Numbered from the stretch's first letter, positions 15,619 through 24,837 are shown. The stretch: DNA of 64,000 bases from Pseudomonadota bacterium (GCA_018241685.1 JAFEDJ010000021.1:186001-250000); one strand, 5' to 3'. The notes: generated by a model not told the origin, from the sequence alone. Made by a program: numbers and translations.

Positions 15619-17265
15619 TTACACGGTGGTCTCGATCTGCTGGCGGACCAGCCGGTGGAATTCGGCCGGCGGCAACGGGCGCCCGAACAGGAAGCCCTGC
15701 CCGATATCGACGCCCAGGGCGGTCAGGCTGGCGGCCTGGGCCTCGGTCTCGATGCCTTCGGCGATCGTTTCCAGGCCCAGCCCGCGGGCCAGCGCGACGA
15801 TAGCCTGGGCAACGCTGACGGCGGTCCGGTTGTCCGGCAGATCGCGCACGAAGGCGATGTCGATCTTCAGCGCGTCGACGGCGAAGTGGCGCAGATAGGC
15901 CAGCGCGGTATGGCCGGTGCCGAAGTCGTCCAGCGACACGCCGACGCCCAGCGCACGCAGCGCCTGCAGCCGGGCATTGACGGAAGGCACGTCCTGCACG
16001 GCGGCCGACTCGGTCAGTTCGATGACCAGCCGGCCCGGCGCCAGCGCGGTTTGCGCCAGCGTGCCGCACAGGCGGGCGACGAAGTTGGGGTGGTAGAAGT
16101 CCAGCGCCGAGAAATTGACGGCGACGCTGATCGCCGGGTCGGGGCACACGGCGATCTCGGCCAGGCTGCGCTGCAGCACCCAGTCGGTGATCTCGCCCAC
16201 CAGCCCGAGCCTTTCGGCCAGCGGGATGAATTCGGCGGGCGGGACCGGGCCCAGCTGCGGGTCGTCCCAGCGCACCAGCGCCTCGGCGCCGACGATCCGC
16301 CGGTCGGCCAGACGGCATTTGGGCTGCAGCACCAACGTCAGGCGGTCGTGGCGCACCGCCTCGCGCAGGCGGGATTCGATGCAGAACTCGCGCACCGTCG
16401 ATTGCTGCTGGCCGTCGGAAAACGCGTTGATGCCGCCGCGGCCGGTGGCTCCGGCGCGGTCGCAGGCCCACTGGGCGGTGCGCAGCAGATCGGCATAGCC
16501 GCCGCCGGGGCATGACAGGCCGAAGGTGACGGTCAGCAGGAACTGCGTCGTGTCCAGCGCATAGGGCTGGCGCAGGATGGCGGCCAGCGTGTCCACCCGC
16601 GCCTCGGCATCGTCGCCCAGCCACAGCGCAAAGCTGTCCTCGCGCACGCGCCCGACGGTTTCGTGGGGCGCCAGCGCGGCCCCGAGGCGAGCGGCGATTT
16701 CCTGCACGGTGGCGATGCTCCAGCGCTCGCCATAGGCGACCGAGAAGCGCCGGAACTCTTCGAGCCGGAACACCGCGATGCGCCGCCGGCCCTCCGCCGG
16801 AGCAGTGCAGTGTTCGGCCAGGCCGCGCTGGTTGAGCAGCCCGCTCTCGGCATCGTGCAGCGCGAAGTAGCGCATGCAGTCCTCGCTGCGCTGCCGCTCG
16901 CTCATGTCGCGGACGAAGCCGGTGAAGTAGCGCCGCCCGTCCCGCTCGAAGGCGGAAATGCCGACCTCGACCGGAAAGTGCGAGCCGTCCTTGCGCAGGC
17001 CGTCGAGCCGCTGGCCGCTGCCGAGCACGTGCTTGACGCCCCGGTCCGGGCTGAAGGCGCGCAGGAAGCCGTCGTGCTGCTCCTTGAGCGGCGACGGCAC
17101 GATCAGCGAGATGTTGGCCCCCAGGAACTCCTCGCGCTGCCAGCCGAACATCCGCGTGGCGGCCGGGTTCACATCGACGATCAGGCCATGGGCGTCGATG
17201 GTGAACGCCGCATCGAGGCTGCTGCCGAGGATGCCGGCAATGGCTTCGGGGCCGTAGTCGAACAT
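15619..17265 (-). CDS. PAS-GGDEF(degenerate)-EAL cyclic-di-GMP phosphodiesterase
   Basis: A 548-residue cytoplasmic signalling protein: PAS domain (about 5-122), degenerate GGDEF domain (130-285) and EAL domain (295-545). At the expected GGDEF position the sequence reads RVREDSF (206-212), so cyclase activity is improbable. The EAL domain looks catalytic: EALVRW (328-333), ELTES, DDFGTGHTAL, LKIDIAFV, AEGIETEAQ and QGFLFGRPLP are all present. It is therefore predicted to hydrolyse c-di-GMP, possibly under control of the PAS sensor. The ATG at 17265 starts right at the PAS domain. It lies 25 bases downstream of the flavoprotein reductase gene on the same strand, suggesting a redox link (inference). 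Confidence 0.92.
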   Translation of the reverse strand: MFDYGPEAIAGILGSSLDAAFTIDAHGLIVDVNPAATRMFGWQREEFLGANISLIVPSPLKEQHDGFLRAFSPDRGVKHVLGSGQRLDGLRKDGSHFPVEVGISAFERDGRRYFTGFVRDMSERQRSEDCMRYFALHDAESGLLNQRGLAEHCTAPAEGRRRIAVFRLEEFRRFSVAYGERWSIATVQEIAARLGAALAPHETVGRVREDSFALWLGDDAEARVDTLAAILRQPYALDTTQFLLTVTFGLSCPGGGYADLLRTAQWACDRAGATGRGGINAFSDGQQQSTVREFCIESRLREAVRHDRLTLVLQPKCRLADRRIVGAEALVRWDDPQLGPVPPAEFIPLAERLGLVGEITDWVLQRSLAEIAVCPDPAISVAVNFSALDFYHPNFVARLCGTLAQTALAPGRLVIELTESAAVQDVPSVNARLQALRALGVGVSLDDFGTGHTALAYLRHFAVDALKIDIAFVRDLPDNRTAVSVAQAIVALARGLGLETIAEGIETEAQAASLTALGVDIGQGFLFGRPLPPAEFHRLVRQQIETTV

Positions 17266-17290
17266 GCCGCTCTCCCGAATCTGCAGCCCG

Positions 17291-18004
17291 TCAGTAGCCG
17301 TAGAAGCCTTCGCTGCGGATATCGTCCTCGTCGGCGCCTTGGCGGCACAGGTCGGCCTGCATGGCTTCGACGAAGGCCGGCGGCCCGGCCAGGTAGTAGA
17401 TCGGCGCCGTGGCGGCGAGACCGACCAGCAGCGCGCCGTCCACCCGGCCACTGCGCCCCGTCCAGCCCGGCGGCACGGCATCGGCCTGGGTCAGCGTCGG
17501 GATCACGCGCAGGCCGGGGGTGTCATGCGCCAGGGCCAGCAGTTCGTCCAGAAAGGCGGCGTCCTCGGCATGCCGGTTCGAGTAGACCAGCACCAGTTGC
17601 CGTGCCACGCGCAGCTGTGCCGCCTGGCGCAGGATGCTGACGAAGGGCGTGATCCCTATCCCACCGGCCACCATCACCGCGTCGCGGGCGGCGTCCTTGT
17701 GCAGGGTCAGGCTGCCGAACGGACCGTCGATGTCCACCGCGGCCCCCGGCGCCAGCGCGCGCAGGCCCTCCTTGTAGGCGCTGCCCCGCAGGCGGGTGGC
17801 GATGCTCAGGCGGGCTTCGTGGGGGGCGCTGACCAGCGAGAAGGCATGGCGGGCGGCCTCCCCGTCCTCCTGCACGGTCGGCAAGGCGAGGTCGATCGCC
17901 TGCCCGGCGCGGAACACGAAGTCCGCGGGCTTCTCGAAGTGGAAGGCCATCGTCCGCTCCGCGACCAATTCAGAGCCGATCAGCCGTGTGGTGTAGGTGC
18001 TCAT
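17291..18004 (-). CDS. ferredoxin-NADP+ reductase-like flavoprotein
   Basis: A 237-residue oxidoreductase of the FNR superfamily. The N-terminal FAD-binding barrel carries RHAFSLVSAP (the R-x-x-S flavin motif), and the C-terminal NAD(P)-binding half carries GGIGITPFVSIL and YYLAGPPAFVEA. There is no [2Fe-2S] domain, so it must pass electrons to a separate partner. The C-terminal EGFYGY resembles the aromatic end that stacks on flavin in related reductases. AGGAGG lies 8 bases ahead of the ATG. It precedes the EAL gene on the same strand; a physiological partner is not apparent in the window. Confidence 0.87.
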   Translation of the reverse strand: MSTYTTRLIGSELVAERTMAFHFEKPADFVFRAGQAIDLALPTVQEDGEAARHAFSLVSAPHEARLSIATRLRGSAYKEGLRALAPGAAVDIDGPFGSLTLHKDAARDAVMVAGGIGITPFVSILRQAAQLRVARQLVLVYSNRHAEDAAFLDELLALAHDTPGLRVIPTLTQADAVPPGWTGRSGRVDGALLVGLAATAPIYYLAGPPAFVEAMQADLCRQGADEDDIRSEGFYGY

Positions 18005-18099
18005 CTCCGTGTCCTCCTTCTACGGGAAGGCGCCCGACGCCCGCCGTCCGGTTTTGACAGCGGGCCGAGCGGCGGGGTTCGACCGCAGGGAGGGGAGTC

Positions 18100-20307
18100 T
18101 CAGGAGCAGGACAAAGCCACCACCCTGGCCCGCGCCGTGTGCAGCTTTTTGTAGCTGTCGATCAGGCGCTGGTGGCGGTCGAGCCCTTCCAGTTTCATGC
18201 TCGTCGGCGTCAGGCCGAAGAAGCGCACGCTACCATCCACCGAGCCCATCGCCGCGTCCATGCGCGGGTTGCCGAACATGCGGCGGAAATTGGCCTCGTA
18301 ATCGTCCAGTTCCAGTTCGTCGTCCAGCACCACTTCCAGCACCACGTTCAAGGCCTGGTAGAACAAGCCGCGTTCGACCGTGTTCTCGTTGTATTGCAGG
18401 AAGGCTTCCACCAGTTCCTTCGCCGCTTCGAATTGCTGCAGGGCGAGATTGATCAGCAGTTTCAATTCCAGAATGGTCAGCTGGCCCCATTCCGTATTCT
18501 CGTCGAACTCGACGCCGATCAAGGTGATGATGTCGGTGTAATCGTCGAGCTGGCTGTCTTCCAGCCGGTCGAGCAGCGCCTGCAGGCGGACATTGTCGAG
18601 GCGATGCAGGTTCAGGATGTCTTCGCGGAACAGCAGTGCCTTATTGGTGTTGTCCCAGACCAGGTCTTCCACCGGATAGACTTCCGAATAATCCGGCACC
18701 AGGATGCGGCACGCCGTGGCGCCGAGTTGGTCATATACGGCCATATACACTTCCTTGCCCATCTCTTCGAGAATGCCGAACAAGGTCGCGGCCTCCATGG
18801 CATTGGAGTTTTCGCCGTGGCCGGAGAAGTCCCACTCGACAAATTCGTAATCGGCCCTGGCACTGAAGAAGCGCCACGACACCACGCCGCTGGAATCGAT
18901 GAAGTGTTCGACGAAGTTGTTCGGCTCGGTGACGGCGTTGCTTTCGAAAGTCGGCCGCGGCAGATCGTTGAGGCCTTCAAAACTGCGCCCCTGCAGCAAT
19001 TCGGTCAGGCTGCGCTCCAGCGCCACTTCAAAGCTCGGGTGCGCGCCGAAGGACGCAAATACGCCGCCGGTACGCGGGTTCATCAGCGTAACGCACATCA
19101 CCGGGAATTCGCCGCCCAGCGACGCATCCTTCACCAGCACCGGAAAACCCTGATCTTCCAGGCCCTTGATGCCGGCCACGATGCCCGGGTATTTCGCCAG
19201 CACATCCTGCGGCACATCCGGCAGCGCAATTTCGCTTTCGAGGATTTCCCGCTTGACCGCCCGCTCGAAGATTTCCGACAGGCATTGCACCTGGGCTTCG
19301 ACCAGCGTATTGCCGGCGCTCATGCCATTGCTGAGGAAAAGGTTGTCGATCAGGTTGGTCGGGAAATAGACGACCTCGCCGTCCGACTGGCGCACATAGG
19401 GCAGCGTGCAGATGCCGCGCTGCACATTGCCGGAGTTGGTGTCGTAGAGGTGCGACGCGCGCAACTCGCCATCCGGGTTGTAAATCTCGAGGCAGTAATC
19501 GTCGAGCAGGCCTTTGGGCAGCGCGTCCTTCTTGCCCGGCTTGAACCAGCGCTCGTCCGGGTAATGCACGAAGGCCGCATTGGCGATGTCTTCGCCCCAG
19601 AACTGGTCGTTGTAGAAATGATTGCAATTGAGGCGCTCGATATATTCGCCCAGCGCCGAGGCCAGCGCACTTTCCTTGGTCGCGCCCTTGCCGTTGGTAA
19701 AGCACATCGGCGAATGCGCGTCGCGGATATGCAGCGACCACACATTGGGCACCAGGTTGCGCCACGAAGCGATTTCTATCTTGATGCCCAGGCCCGCCAG
19801 AAAGCCCGACATATTGGCGATGGTCTGCTCCAGCGGCAGATCCTTGCCCAAGATATAGGTGCTGGTTTCCGCGTCCGCTTTCAGCGTCAGCAGGGCCTGC
19901 GCGTCGGCATCCAGGTTTTCCACTTCCTCGATGACGAACTCCGGCCCGGTCTGGACGACCTTCTTGACGGTACACCGGTCGATGGAACGCAGGATGCCCA
20001 GCCGGTCCTTGGCGGAGATATCCGCCGGCAATTCGACCTGGATCTTGAAGATCTGCTGGTAGCGGTTTTCCGGATCGACGATGTTGTTCTGCGACAGGCG
20101 GATGTTCTCGGTGGGGATGTTGCGGGTCTCGCAGTACAGCTTCACGAAATAGGCCGCACACAAGGCCGAGGACGCCAGAAAGTAATCGAACGGCCCCGGC
20201 GCCGAGCCATCGCCCTTATAACGGATGGGCTGGTCGGCGATTACCGTGAAGTCATCGAACTTGGCCTCGAGACGAAGCTTGTCGAGAAAATTGACCTTGA
20301 TTTCCAT
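18100..20307 (-). CDS. OsmC domain/YcaO domain fusion protein
   Basis: A 735-residue fusion. Residues 1 to about 135 form an OsmC-like domain with the two characteristic cysteines retained (Cys50 in SALCAAYF, Cys112 in DRCTVKKVV), suggesting peroxide or thiol chemistry. Residues about 150-570 are a YcaO domain (SALGEYIERL, FPTNLIDNLFLSNGMSAGN, ERSLTELLQGRSFEG), an ATP-dependent amide-activating fold; the E. coli homologue YcaO aids RimO in beta-methylthiolation of ribosomal protein S12. The C-terminal about 130 residues are helical, TPR-like (LINLALQQFEAAKELVEAFL). No substrate peptide is visible nearby, so a RiPP role is not supported. The third-position base use is somewhat AT-richer than in adjacent genes. 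Confidence 0.92.
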   Translation of the reverse strand: MEIKVNFLDKLRLEAKFDDFTVIADQPIRYKGDGSAPGPFDYFLASSALCAAYFVKLYCETRNIPTENIRLSQNNIVDPENRYQQIFKIQVELPADISAKDRLGILRSIDRCTVKKVVQTGPEFVIEEVENLDADAQALLTLKADAETSTYILGKDLPLEQTIANMSGFLAGLGIKIEIASWRNLVPNVWSLHIRDAHSPMCFTNGKGATKESALASALGEYIERLNCNHFYNDQFWGEDIANAAFVHYPDERWFKPGKKDALPKGLLDDYCLEIYNPDGELRASHLYDTNSGNVQRGICTLPYVRQSDGEVVYFPTNLIDNLFLSNGMSAGNTLVEAQVQCLSEIFERAVKREILESEIALPDVPQDVLAKYPGIVAGIKGLEDQGFPVLVKDASLGGEFPVMCVTLMNPRTGGVFASFGAHPSFEVALERSLTELLQGRSFEGLNDLPRPTFESNAVTEPNNFVEHFIDSSGVVSWRFFSARADYEFVEWDFSGHGENSNAMEAATLFGILEEMGKEVYMAVYDQLGATACRILVPDYSEVYPVEDLVWDNTNKALLFREDILNLHRLDNVRLQALLDRLEDSQLDDYTDIITLIGVEFDENTEWGQLTILELKLLINLALQQFEAAKELVEAFLQYNENTVERGLFYQALNVVLEVVLDDELELDDYEANFRRMFGNPRMDAAMGSVDGSVRFFGLTPTSMKLEGLDRHQRLIDSYKKLHTARARVVALSCS

Positions 20308-20348
20308 GGGGGAATTCCGAAATGGCGTTCAAAACGAATTGGCCGCCA

Positions 20349-22676
20349 TTATCGCGGTTTTCCCGGTGGGACACCCGTGAGGTCGAGATTGGCCTGAATC
20401 TCCAGCCGTAAGGCATCAAATGCATCGGCCAGCTGCCCGGCCAGTTGCAGGCACTCGGGGCTGGCCTCTCCGGCGGCGTGCTCCAGCCGCATCGCCAGTT
20501 CCTGGCAGGCGGTGGCGGACAGATTGCCGCTGACGCCGCTCAGGCGGTGGGCAATGAACTGGAGTTCGGCAAAGTTCGCCTCGGCACCCAAGCGGCGTAG
20601 CGCAGCCGGCATCTCGCCAAAATCGTCCACCGCCCGGCGCAACAGCTTGTCAATCAGGGCCGGCCGGCCGGCGAAGCGCTGTCGCAGGGCGGCCCAGTCG
20701 AGCACGCCGGCGCCGGCAGCGCCCGACAGGCGGGCCTGCGCCACTACCGGCTCCGGCCCACCGGCCAGGCTGCCCTGCGGCGGGGCAGTGCGCGGGTCGA
20801 TCAGACGGAAATCGACCACCTGCCGGACCGCCGCCACCAGGCGGTCCGGCTCGATCGGCTTGGCCACATGGGCCACCATGCCCGCCGCCAGACAGCGCTC
20901 CTGCTCCCGCTGCACCACGTGGGCGGTCAGGCCGATCACCGGCAGGCCGGGGGCCAGCGCACGGATCATGCGGGTCGCCTCGTAGCCATCCATCTCCGGC
21001 ATCTGGATGTCCATCAGCACCACGTCGTAGGCGGCGGGCTGCTGCTTGACGCAATCGACGGCCTGGCGGCCGTTCTCGGCAAAGCGGCAGTACGCGCCTT
21101 CATGCAGCAGCAGATCCTCCAGCACCACGCGGTTGAGCTCGACGTCTTCGGCAGCCAGCACCCGCAGGCCCGCCAGCCGCTTCGCTGCGGGCAGGGCCTG
21201 ATCCGGGCAGTCGGAGCGGGATGGAGGTGCCGTGGCCTCGACCAGAGGCAGACGCAGGCTGAAGCGGCTGCCCTGCCCGACCGTGCTGTGCACCTCGATT
21301 CCGCCACCCATCAGGTGCGCCAGGCGCATCGAAATCGCCAGCCCCAGCCCGGTTCCGCCAAAGTTGCGGGTGGTCTGGTTGTTGGCCTGCTCAAAAGGCA
21401 GAAAGATGCGCTCGAGCACCTCTGCGCTCATGCCGATGCCTTCATCGGTGACCTCGAACAACAAGTCGCCCCCCTCGACCCGCAGCGCCAGTGACACACG
21501 CCCCCGGGCGGTGAACTTGACCGCATTGGAAAGCAGGTTCACCAGGATCTGCCGTATCCGCAGTGCATCGCCCTGAATCCAGGCGGGCAGGTTCGGTGCG
21601 GTATCGAGGGCGAGATGGAGCCCCTTTTCCTGGCAACGGGGGCGCACGAGTTCGCTCGTCTCGGCGATCAAGGCGGACAGGCAGATCGGCGCCGCGTCGA
21701 TGTCGAGCTTGCCGGCCTCGATGCGCGAAAAATCCAGGATATCGTTGAGTACACCCAGCAGGTGTTCTCCCGCCGTCAGGATGCGCTTGAAATGATCCCG
21801 TCCGTGCGCCTCCTGGCTGTCCCGCGCCCCGATGCGGGCCAGCCCGAGCACGGCGTTCATCGGCGTCCGGATCTCATGACTCATGTTGGCCAGGAAGACG
21901 CCTTTGGCTTCCGAAGCCGCCTCCGCCAGCTGGCGCGCCCGCTCCGACTCATCCATGGCGTCGGCCAGCCGATCCGACAAGGCATTGATGGCCTCCACCA
22001 ACTGGCCCAGTTCGGTGCCCGCATGCCCCCGCGGCACCGACAGGTGCTTGCGGTCCCCAGGCGTCTTGCGCTTCAGATCCGAGGAAATCCGGAGCATCGG
22101 GCGAATGAAGAAATGCCCGAAAGCCGCCACGATGACCAGCAGCACGAATAACAATTGCAGCGCCAGTTGCTGCAGCGCCAAGCGAATATCGGAGTCACGC
22201 AGTGCGGCAACGACCTGCCCGTCCGCCAGCAAGGTGATTTCACCGATCGTCTTGTCCTTGCTGAAGGGCGATCCGATACGCCGGGTAATGGGTTTGACAT
22301 GACTGGCCGCTGGGCGGCGACTGCCCTCCCGCTCGAGTTGCGCCAGGACCTCGGCATCGCTGCGGATGGCCACGCCGAGCACTTCCGGATTGCTCATCAA
22401 GCCCAGGGCAACCTCCTTGGCCAATTCACGGTCCTGCACGTAGCACACCACTTTCAGCGCGCTTTCCACTGTCCCCAGCAGACTTTCGAGGCGGGCCTCG
22501 ATGGTGCGGGTCGCCCGCTCCCCGGTCACATGCGCGGTATAGGTCATCGAGACAATGGCGGCGACGAGGAAGGCGACGACCGTCACTCCCGCTGCATGCA
22601 CGGCAATACCGTGGTTCCTGAAGCCCGACATCACGGCTTGCGGCGCATCCTGTTCCACGATGTCGGGGGCGCTCAT
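20349..22676 (-). CDS. membrane hybrid histidine kinase (HAMP-like, HisKA, HATPase, REC, Hpt)
   Basis: A 775-residue sensor kinase. Two transmembrane segments (about 28-46 and 168-188) bracket a periplasmic sensor of about 120 residues. A HAMP-like linker (190-245) leads to HisKA (His267 in NMSHEIRTPM), HATPase (N box LVNLLSNAVKFT; DEGIGM; GGTGLGLAISM), a receiver domain (Asp556 in LMDIQMPEMDGYE) and a C-terminal Hpt domain (His710 in FIAHRLSG). All phosphorelay residues are intact, but no output regulator is adjacent. Its start overlaps the stop of the small periplasmic binding protein gene (ATGA), so that protein is a plausible ligand-presenting partner. It has the layout of a BarA/TorS-like tripartite kinase. 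Confidence 0.94.
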   Translation of the reverse strand: MSAPDIVEQDAPQAVMSGFRNHGIAVHAAGVTVVAFLVAAIVSMTYTAHVTGERATRTIEARLESLLGTVESALKVVCYVQDRELAKEVALGLMSNPEVLGVAIRSDAEVLAQLEREGSRRPAASHVKPITRRIGSPFSKDKTIGEITLLADGQVVAALRDSDIRLALQQLALQLLFVLLVIVAAFGHFFIRPMLRISSDLKRKTPGDRKHLSVPRGHAGTELGQLVEAINALSDRLADAMDESERARQLAEAASEAKGVFLANMSHEIRTPMNAVLGLARIGARDSQEAHGRDHFKRILTAGEHLLGVLNDILDFSRIEAGKLDIDAAPICLSALIAETSELVRPRCQEKGLHLALDTAPNLPAWIQGDALRIRQILVNLLSNAVKFTARGRVSLALRVEGGDLLFEVTDEGIGMSAEVLERIFLPFEQANNQTTRNFGGTGLGLAISMRLAHLMGGGIEVHSTVGQGSRFSLRLPLVEATAPPSRSDCPDQALPAAKRLAGLRVLAAEDVELNRVVLEDLLLHEGAYCRFAENGRQAVDCVKQQPAAYDVVLMDIQMPEMDGYEATRMIRALAPGLPVIGLTAHVVQREQERCLAAGMVAHVAKPIEPDRLVAAVRQVVDFRLIDPRTAPPQGSLAGGPEPVVAQARLSGAAGAGVLDWAALRQRFAGRPALIDKLLRRAVDDFGEMPAALRRLGAEANFAELQFIAHRLSGVSGNLSATACQELAMRLEHAAGEASPECLQLAGQLADAFDALRLEIQANLDLTGVPPGKPR

Positions 22677-23104
22677 GGATTCCCCAGGGGCAAGACGATC
22701 CGCACCCGCTCATCGACCTGACTGCGTTCGACATAGCCAATCGCACCCTCGACCGTCGCCACGGCCTTGATCAGCTCCTGTACGGAGGCGCTCACTTCGG
22801 GTGGCTTCGTCTTGCCGGAGAAATAGAGTCGCGCCCAATAGGCGCTTATTTCCGCCGGATTCTTGTCCACCAGCTTGCGGTAGAACGCCGTGCGCAGCTC
22901 ATCGCCAGCGGGAAGGTCATAAGGCCTGGCGAGGACGCCCGACGGCAGTTTTCGGTAGCGGCCGAGGAAGATGTTGATGACTTCGTCCTGCTTCAGAGCC
23001 TTGATGCCACTGCCGGCCCCCACCACGACGACCACCTCCGCCAACACGGACGTGGATGCCAGCAGGGCCAGCAGCGCGAATAGGAGCGTACGCAGCTTCG
23101 CCAT
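22673..23104 (-). CDS. small periplasmic phosphate-ABC-type substrate-binding-like protein
   Basis: A 143-residue secreted protein with a clear signal peptide (LLFALLALLASTSVLAE). The mature part (GAGSGIKALKQDEVINIFLGRYRKLPSG, then a C-terminal AVATVEGAIGYVERSQ) matches the short PBP-like domain proteins annotated as phosphate ABC transporter substrate-binding proteins. It is about half the length of a true PstS and has no transporter genes beside it. It sits between a porin-like gene and a hybrid kinase whose start it overlaps by 4 bases, so a sensing role for an anion is more likely than transport (inference). Confidence 0.82.
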   Translation of the reverse strand: MAKLRTLLFALLALLASTSVLAEVVVVVGAGSGIKALKQDEVINIFLGRYRKLPSGVLARPYDLPAGDELRTAFYRKLVDKNPAEISAYWARLYFSGKTKPPEVSASVQELIKAVATVEGAIGYVERSQVDERVRIVLPLGNP

Positions 23105-23110
23105 GGCGGA

Positions 23111-24382
23111 TCAATAGGCAAAATCCAACGCGGCACTGAATACATTCATGCGCCCATCCCATTGGACATTGGGACCGCGGAACAGGAATGTCGAACTGGA
23201 GCTGCCACGGATGGCATCCGCCTGGAACTTCAAGGCCCAGTTTGACCGGAAGTCCCAGCGTATCCCCAGTGTCGCCGTATGCTGATCCAGATGGGTTGCC
23301 GCGACGATCTGCTTCCCAAACGCATTCAACGCGGGGCCAAACGGACCGGCCGGGACTGTCGTGACATTGCCCGGGGAACTCCGCACCCAGGAATAGCCCA
23401 CGTAGGGCGTGAGCACACCGATCCGATATGCCCCGAGCACGAAGCCGGCCCGGCTATCCTCGTAGGATTCGGTTTGATGCTTGATTCGTCCGATCATCCC
23501 CTGGAGCTGCAAGGCACCCTTGTCGTATACCACACCGATGGAATCGAAGCGGGAGCGGGTATTGACGGTGCTGAGTTCAGGAAGCTGGCCCGTGATATCG
23601 ACAGGCGCAATCGATCTGAACGGCGCCAGCGCCGGGATCGAGCCAATCCAGAGATTGGCCAGATAATTCAATGGCAGTTCGGAAGCCGAGAATTTCACCT
23701 CCATGTGAGTGACCCTGAATTGCCATGGCCCCTTCAGGTAATCCAGATAGCCACCGAACAGCCGCGAACCCCTGATGTCCCAAGTCACCGGGTCGTAGAA
23801 TCCCGTTCTTTCCGGGGACCGCCCTCCATATAGCTTTCCACGCAGCACCCCATCCCCAACGGCAGAGCTCACCATGACATCGGCGCCATCGAAATAGGCG
23901 AAGACCAGGGAGCCATAGAAATCCGCCGGGGGGCGAATGGCGATGTTCGAGTAACCGACCAGCCGTGAATCGGCCAGCATATAGATTTCCGGCGCCAGCC
24001 GGCCGACGCGGACCTGCAGGTCGGGAGAGAATTCGTGACGCAGAAAGGCCCAGGACACTTCCGGCGTGTGGGTCCCCTCGGGGCGGTAGCGGCTGATCAC
24101 CTGCAAAACGCCTTCGGTCTGCGGCCCGAGGTGCGCATTCATCTGCAGGCCCAGCACGGAATCATTGCGGGTGGTCCAGTGCTTCGTTATCCCCCGTGGC
24201 TGGGACAGATCGCGCACGAACTCGGCATCATTGCTGTCCGAGCGCGCCACTCCCAGGGTACCAAAGCCCTTGAACTCCACGGCGGAAGCCACAGACTGGA
24301 ATGCGGAGTCCTCGGCATGGGCAGGGAGAGACGGCAAAACACCTGCCATCACGGCAAAGAGCCTGGCTAGCGCGCGACGCAT
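23111..24382 (-). CDS. outer-membrane porin-like beta-barrel protein
   Basis: A 423-residue protein with a signal peptide (MRRALARLFAVMAGVLPSLPAHAE) followed by alternating beta-strand sequence (EFKGFGTLGVARSDSND, LQVRVGRLAPEIYML, VTHMEVKFSAS) and an aromatic C-terminus (ALDFAY), the pattern of an outer-membrane barrel. I chose the ATG at 24382 because the signal peptide begins there; the frame opens 10 codons earlier. It is 6 bases upstream of the small binding protein gene, which overlaps the hybrid kinase gene, giving a three-gene operon. Specificity is unknown; such porins are usually annotated only as hypothetical or porin. Confidence 0.82.
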   Translation of the reverse strand: MRRALARLFAVMAGVLPSLPAHAEDSAFQSVASAVEFKGFGTLGVARSDSNDAEFVRDLSQPRGITKHWTTRNDSVLGLQMNAHLGPQTEGVLQVISRYRPEGTHTPEVSWAFLRHEFSPDLQVRVGRLAPEIYMLADSRLVGYSNIAIRPPADFYGSLVFAYFDGADVMVSSAVGDGVLRGKLYGGRSPERTGFYDPVTWDIRGSRLFGGYLDYLKGPWQFRVTHMEVKFSASELPLNYLANLWIGSIPALAPFRSIAPVDITGQLPELSTVNTRSRFDSIGVVYDKGALQLQGMIGRIKHQTESYEDSRAGFVLGAYRIGVLTPYVGYSWVRSSPGNVTTVPAGPFGPALNAFGKQIVAATHLDQHTATLGIRWDFRSNWALKFQADAIRGSSSSTFLFRGPNVQWDGRMNVFSAALDFAY

Positions 24383-24469
24383 GATGAACGACCAAGCACC
24401 ATAAGAGGACACCAGATGAAGCAGGGGAACAGGCGCTCATAGTGAAAACCGTCGCCCCTGAGCAAGTCC

Positions 24470-24499
24470 ATCTTAGCCAGACAAGGCTTGCCCGGACAA
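24470..24499 (-). promoter_or_regulatory. candidate sigma-70 promoter of the porin/binding protein/kinase operon
   Basis: On the minus strand, TTGTCC (24494-24499), an 18-base spacer and TAAGAT (24470-24475) would start transcription about 80 bases ahead of the porin ATG. The -35 lies within CATTGTCCGG, a 10-mer repeated 121 bases upstream, which may mark a second promoter or a regulator site. Confidence 0.4.
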
Positions 24500-24715
24500 T
24501 GCAAGCCGATTCATTTCGTGTAATCACCCAAAATTTAACAGTTTGAACGGCGACGCCTGCTCCGCGCCCACATCCGCTCTCGCCCCCGCCAGGAAAAAAT
24601 GAAAAAATCATTCCGGACAATGTACTAGCGCTGCCGAAAATAAAAATATGGAACCCATCGCGGGCCTGCAAGGCCATTGCCTGACAATTCGGTGATGGCG
24701 CAACAGATTGTCTGC

Positions 24716-24767
24716 TCCTTATGAAAAAAGGGATCCGTCAAATGACAGATCCCTTTTTTCATAAGGA
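24716..24767. terminator. strong bidirectional intrinsic terminator
   Basis: A perfect 20-bp inverted repeat (arms 24716-24735 and 24748-24767) contains GGGATC preceded by A6 on one arm and GATCCC followed by T6 on the other, so it ends with a U-tract in both directions. The centre CGTCAAATGACA extends pairing with one mismatch. It would stop read-through from glmS toward the porin operon. Confidence 0.85.
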
Positions 24768-24837
24768 CAACTTCTCTTTTCACATCACGGAAACTACGGG
24801 AAACATGAAAGAGCTTTGACGGTGCGACAAAACGATC

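Noticed and set aside
18100..20307. A RiPP (azole-peptide) biosynthetic cluster around the YcaO protein
   Set aside because: No precursor peptide, dehydrogenase partner or transporter of such clusters is adjacent; the OsmC-YcaO-TPR architecture fits the ribosomal-modification type instead.
18139..20397. A 752-codon open frame on the plus strand
   Set aside because: It is antisense to the OsmC-YcaO gene, which carries clear domain motifs; the antisense product does not.
24228..24677. A 149-codon minus-strand frame upstream of the porin gene
   Set aside because: Cys/Ser/Trp-rich, unlike real proteins here, and it overlaps the porin signal peptide in another frame.
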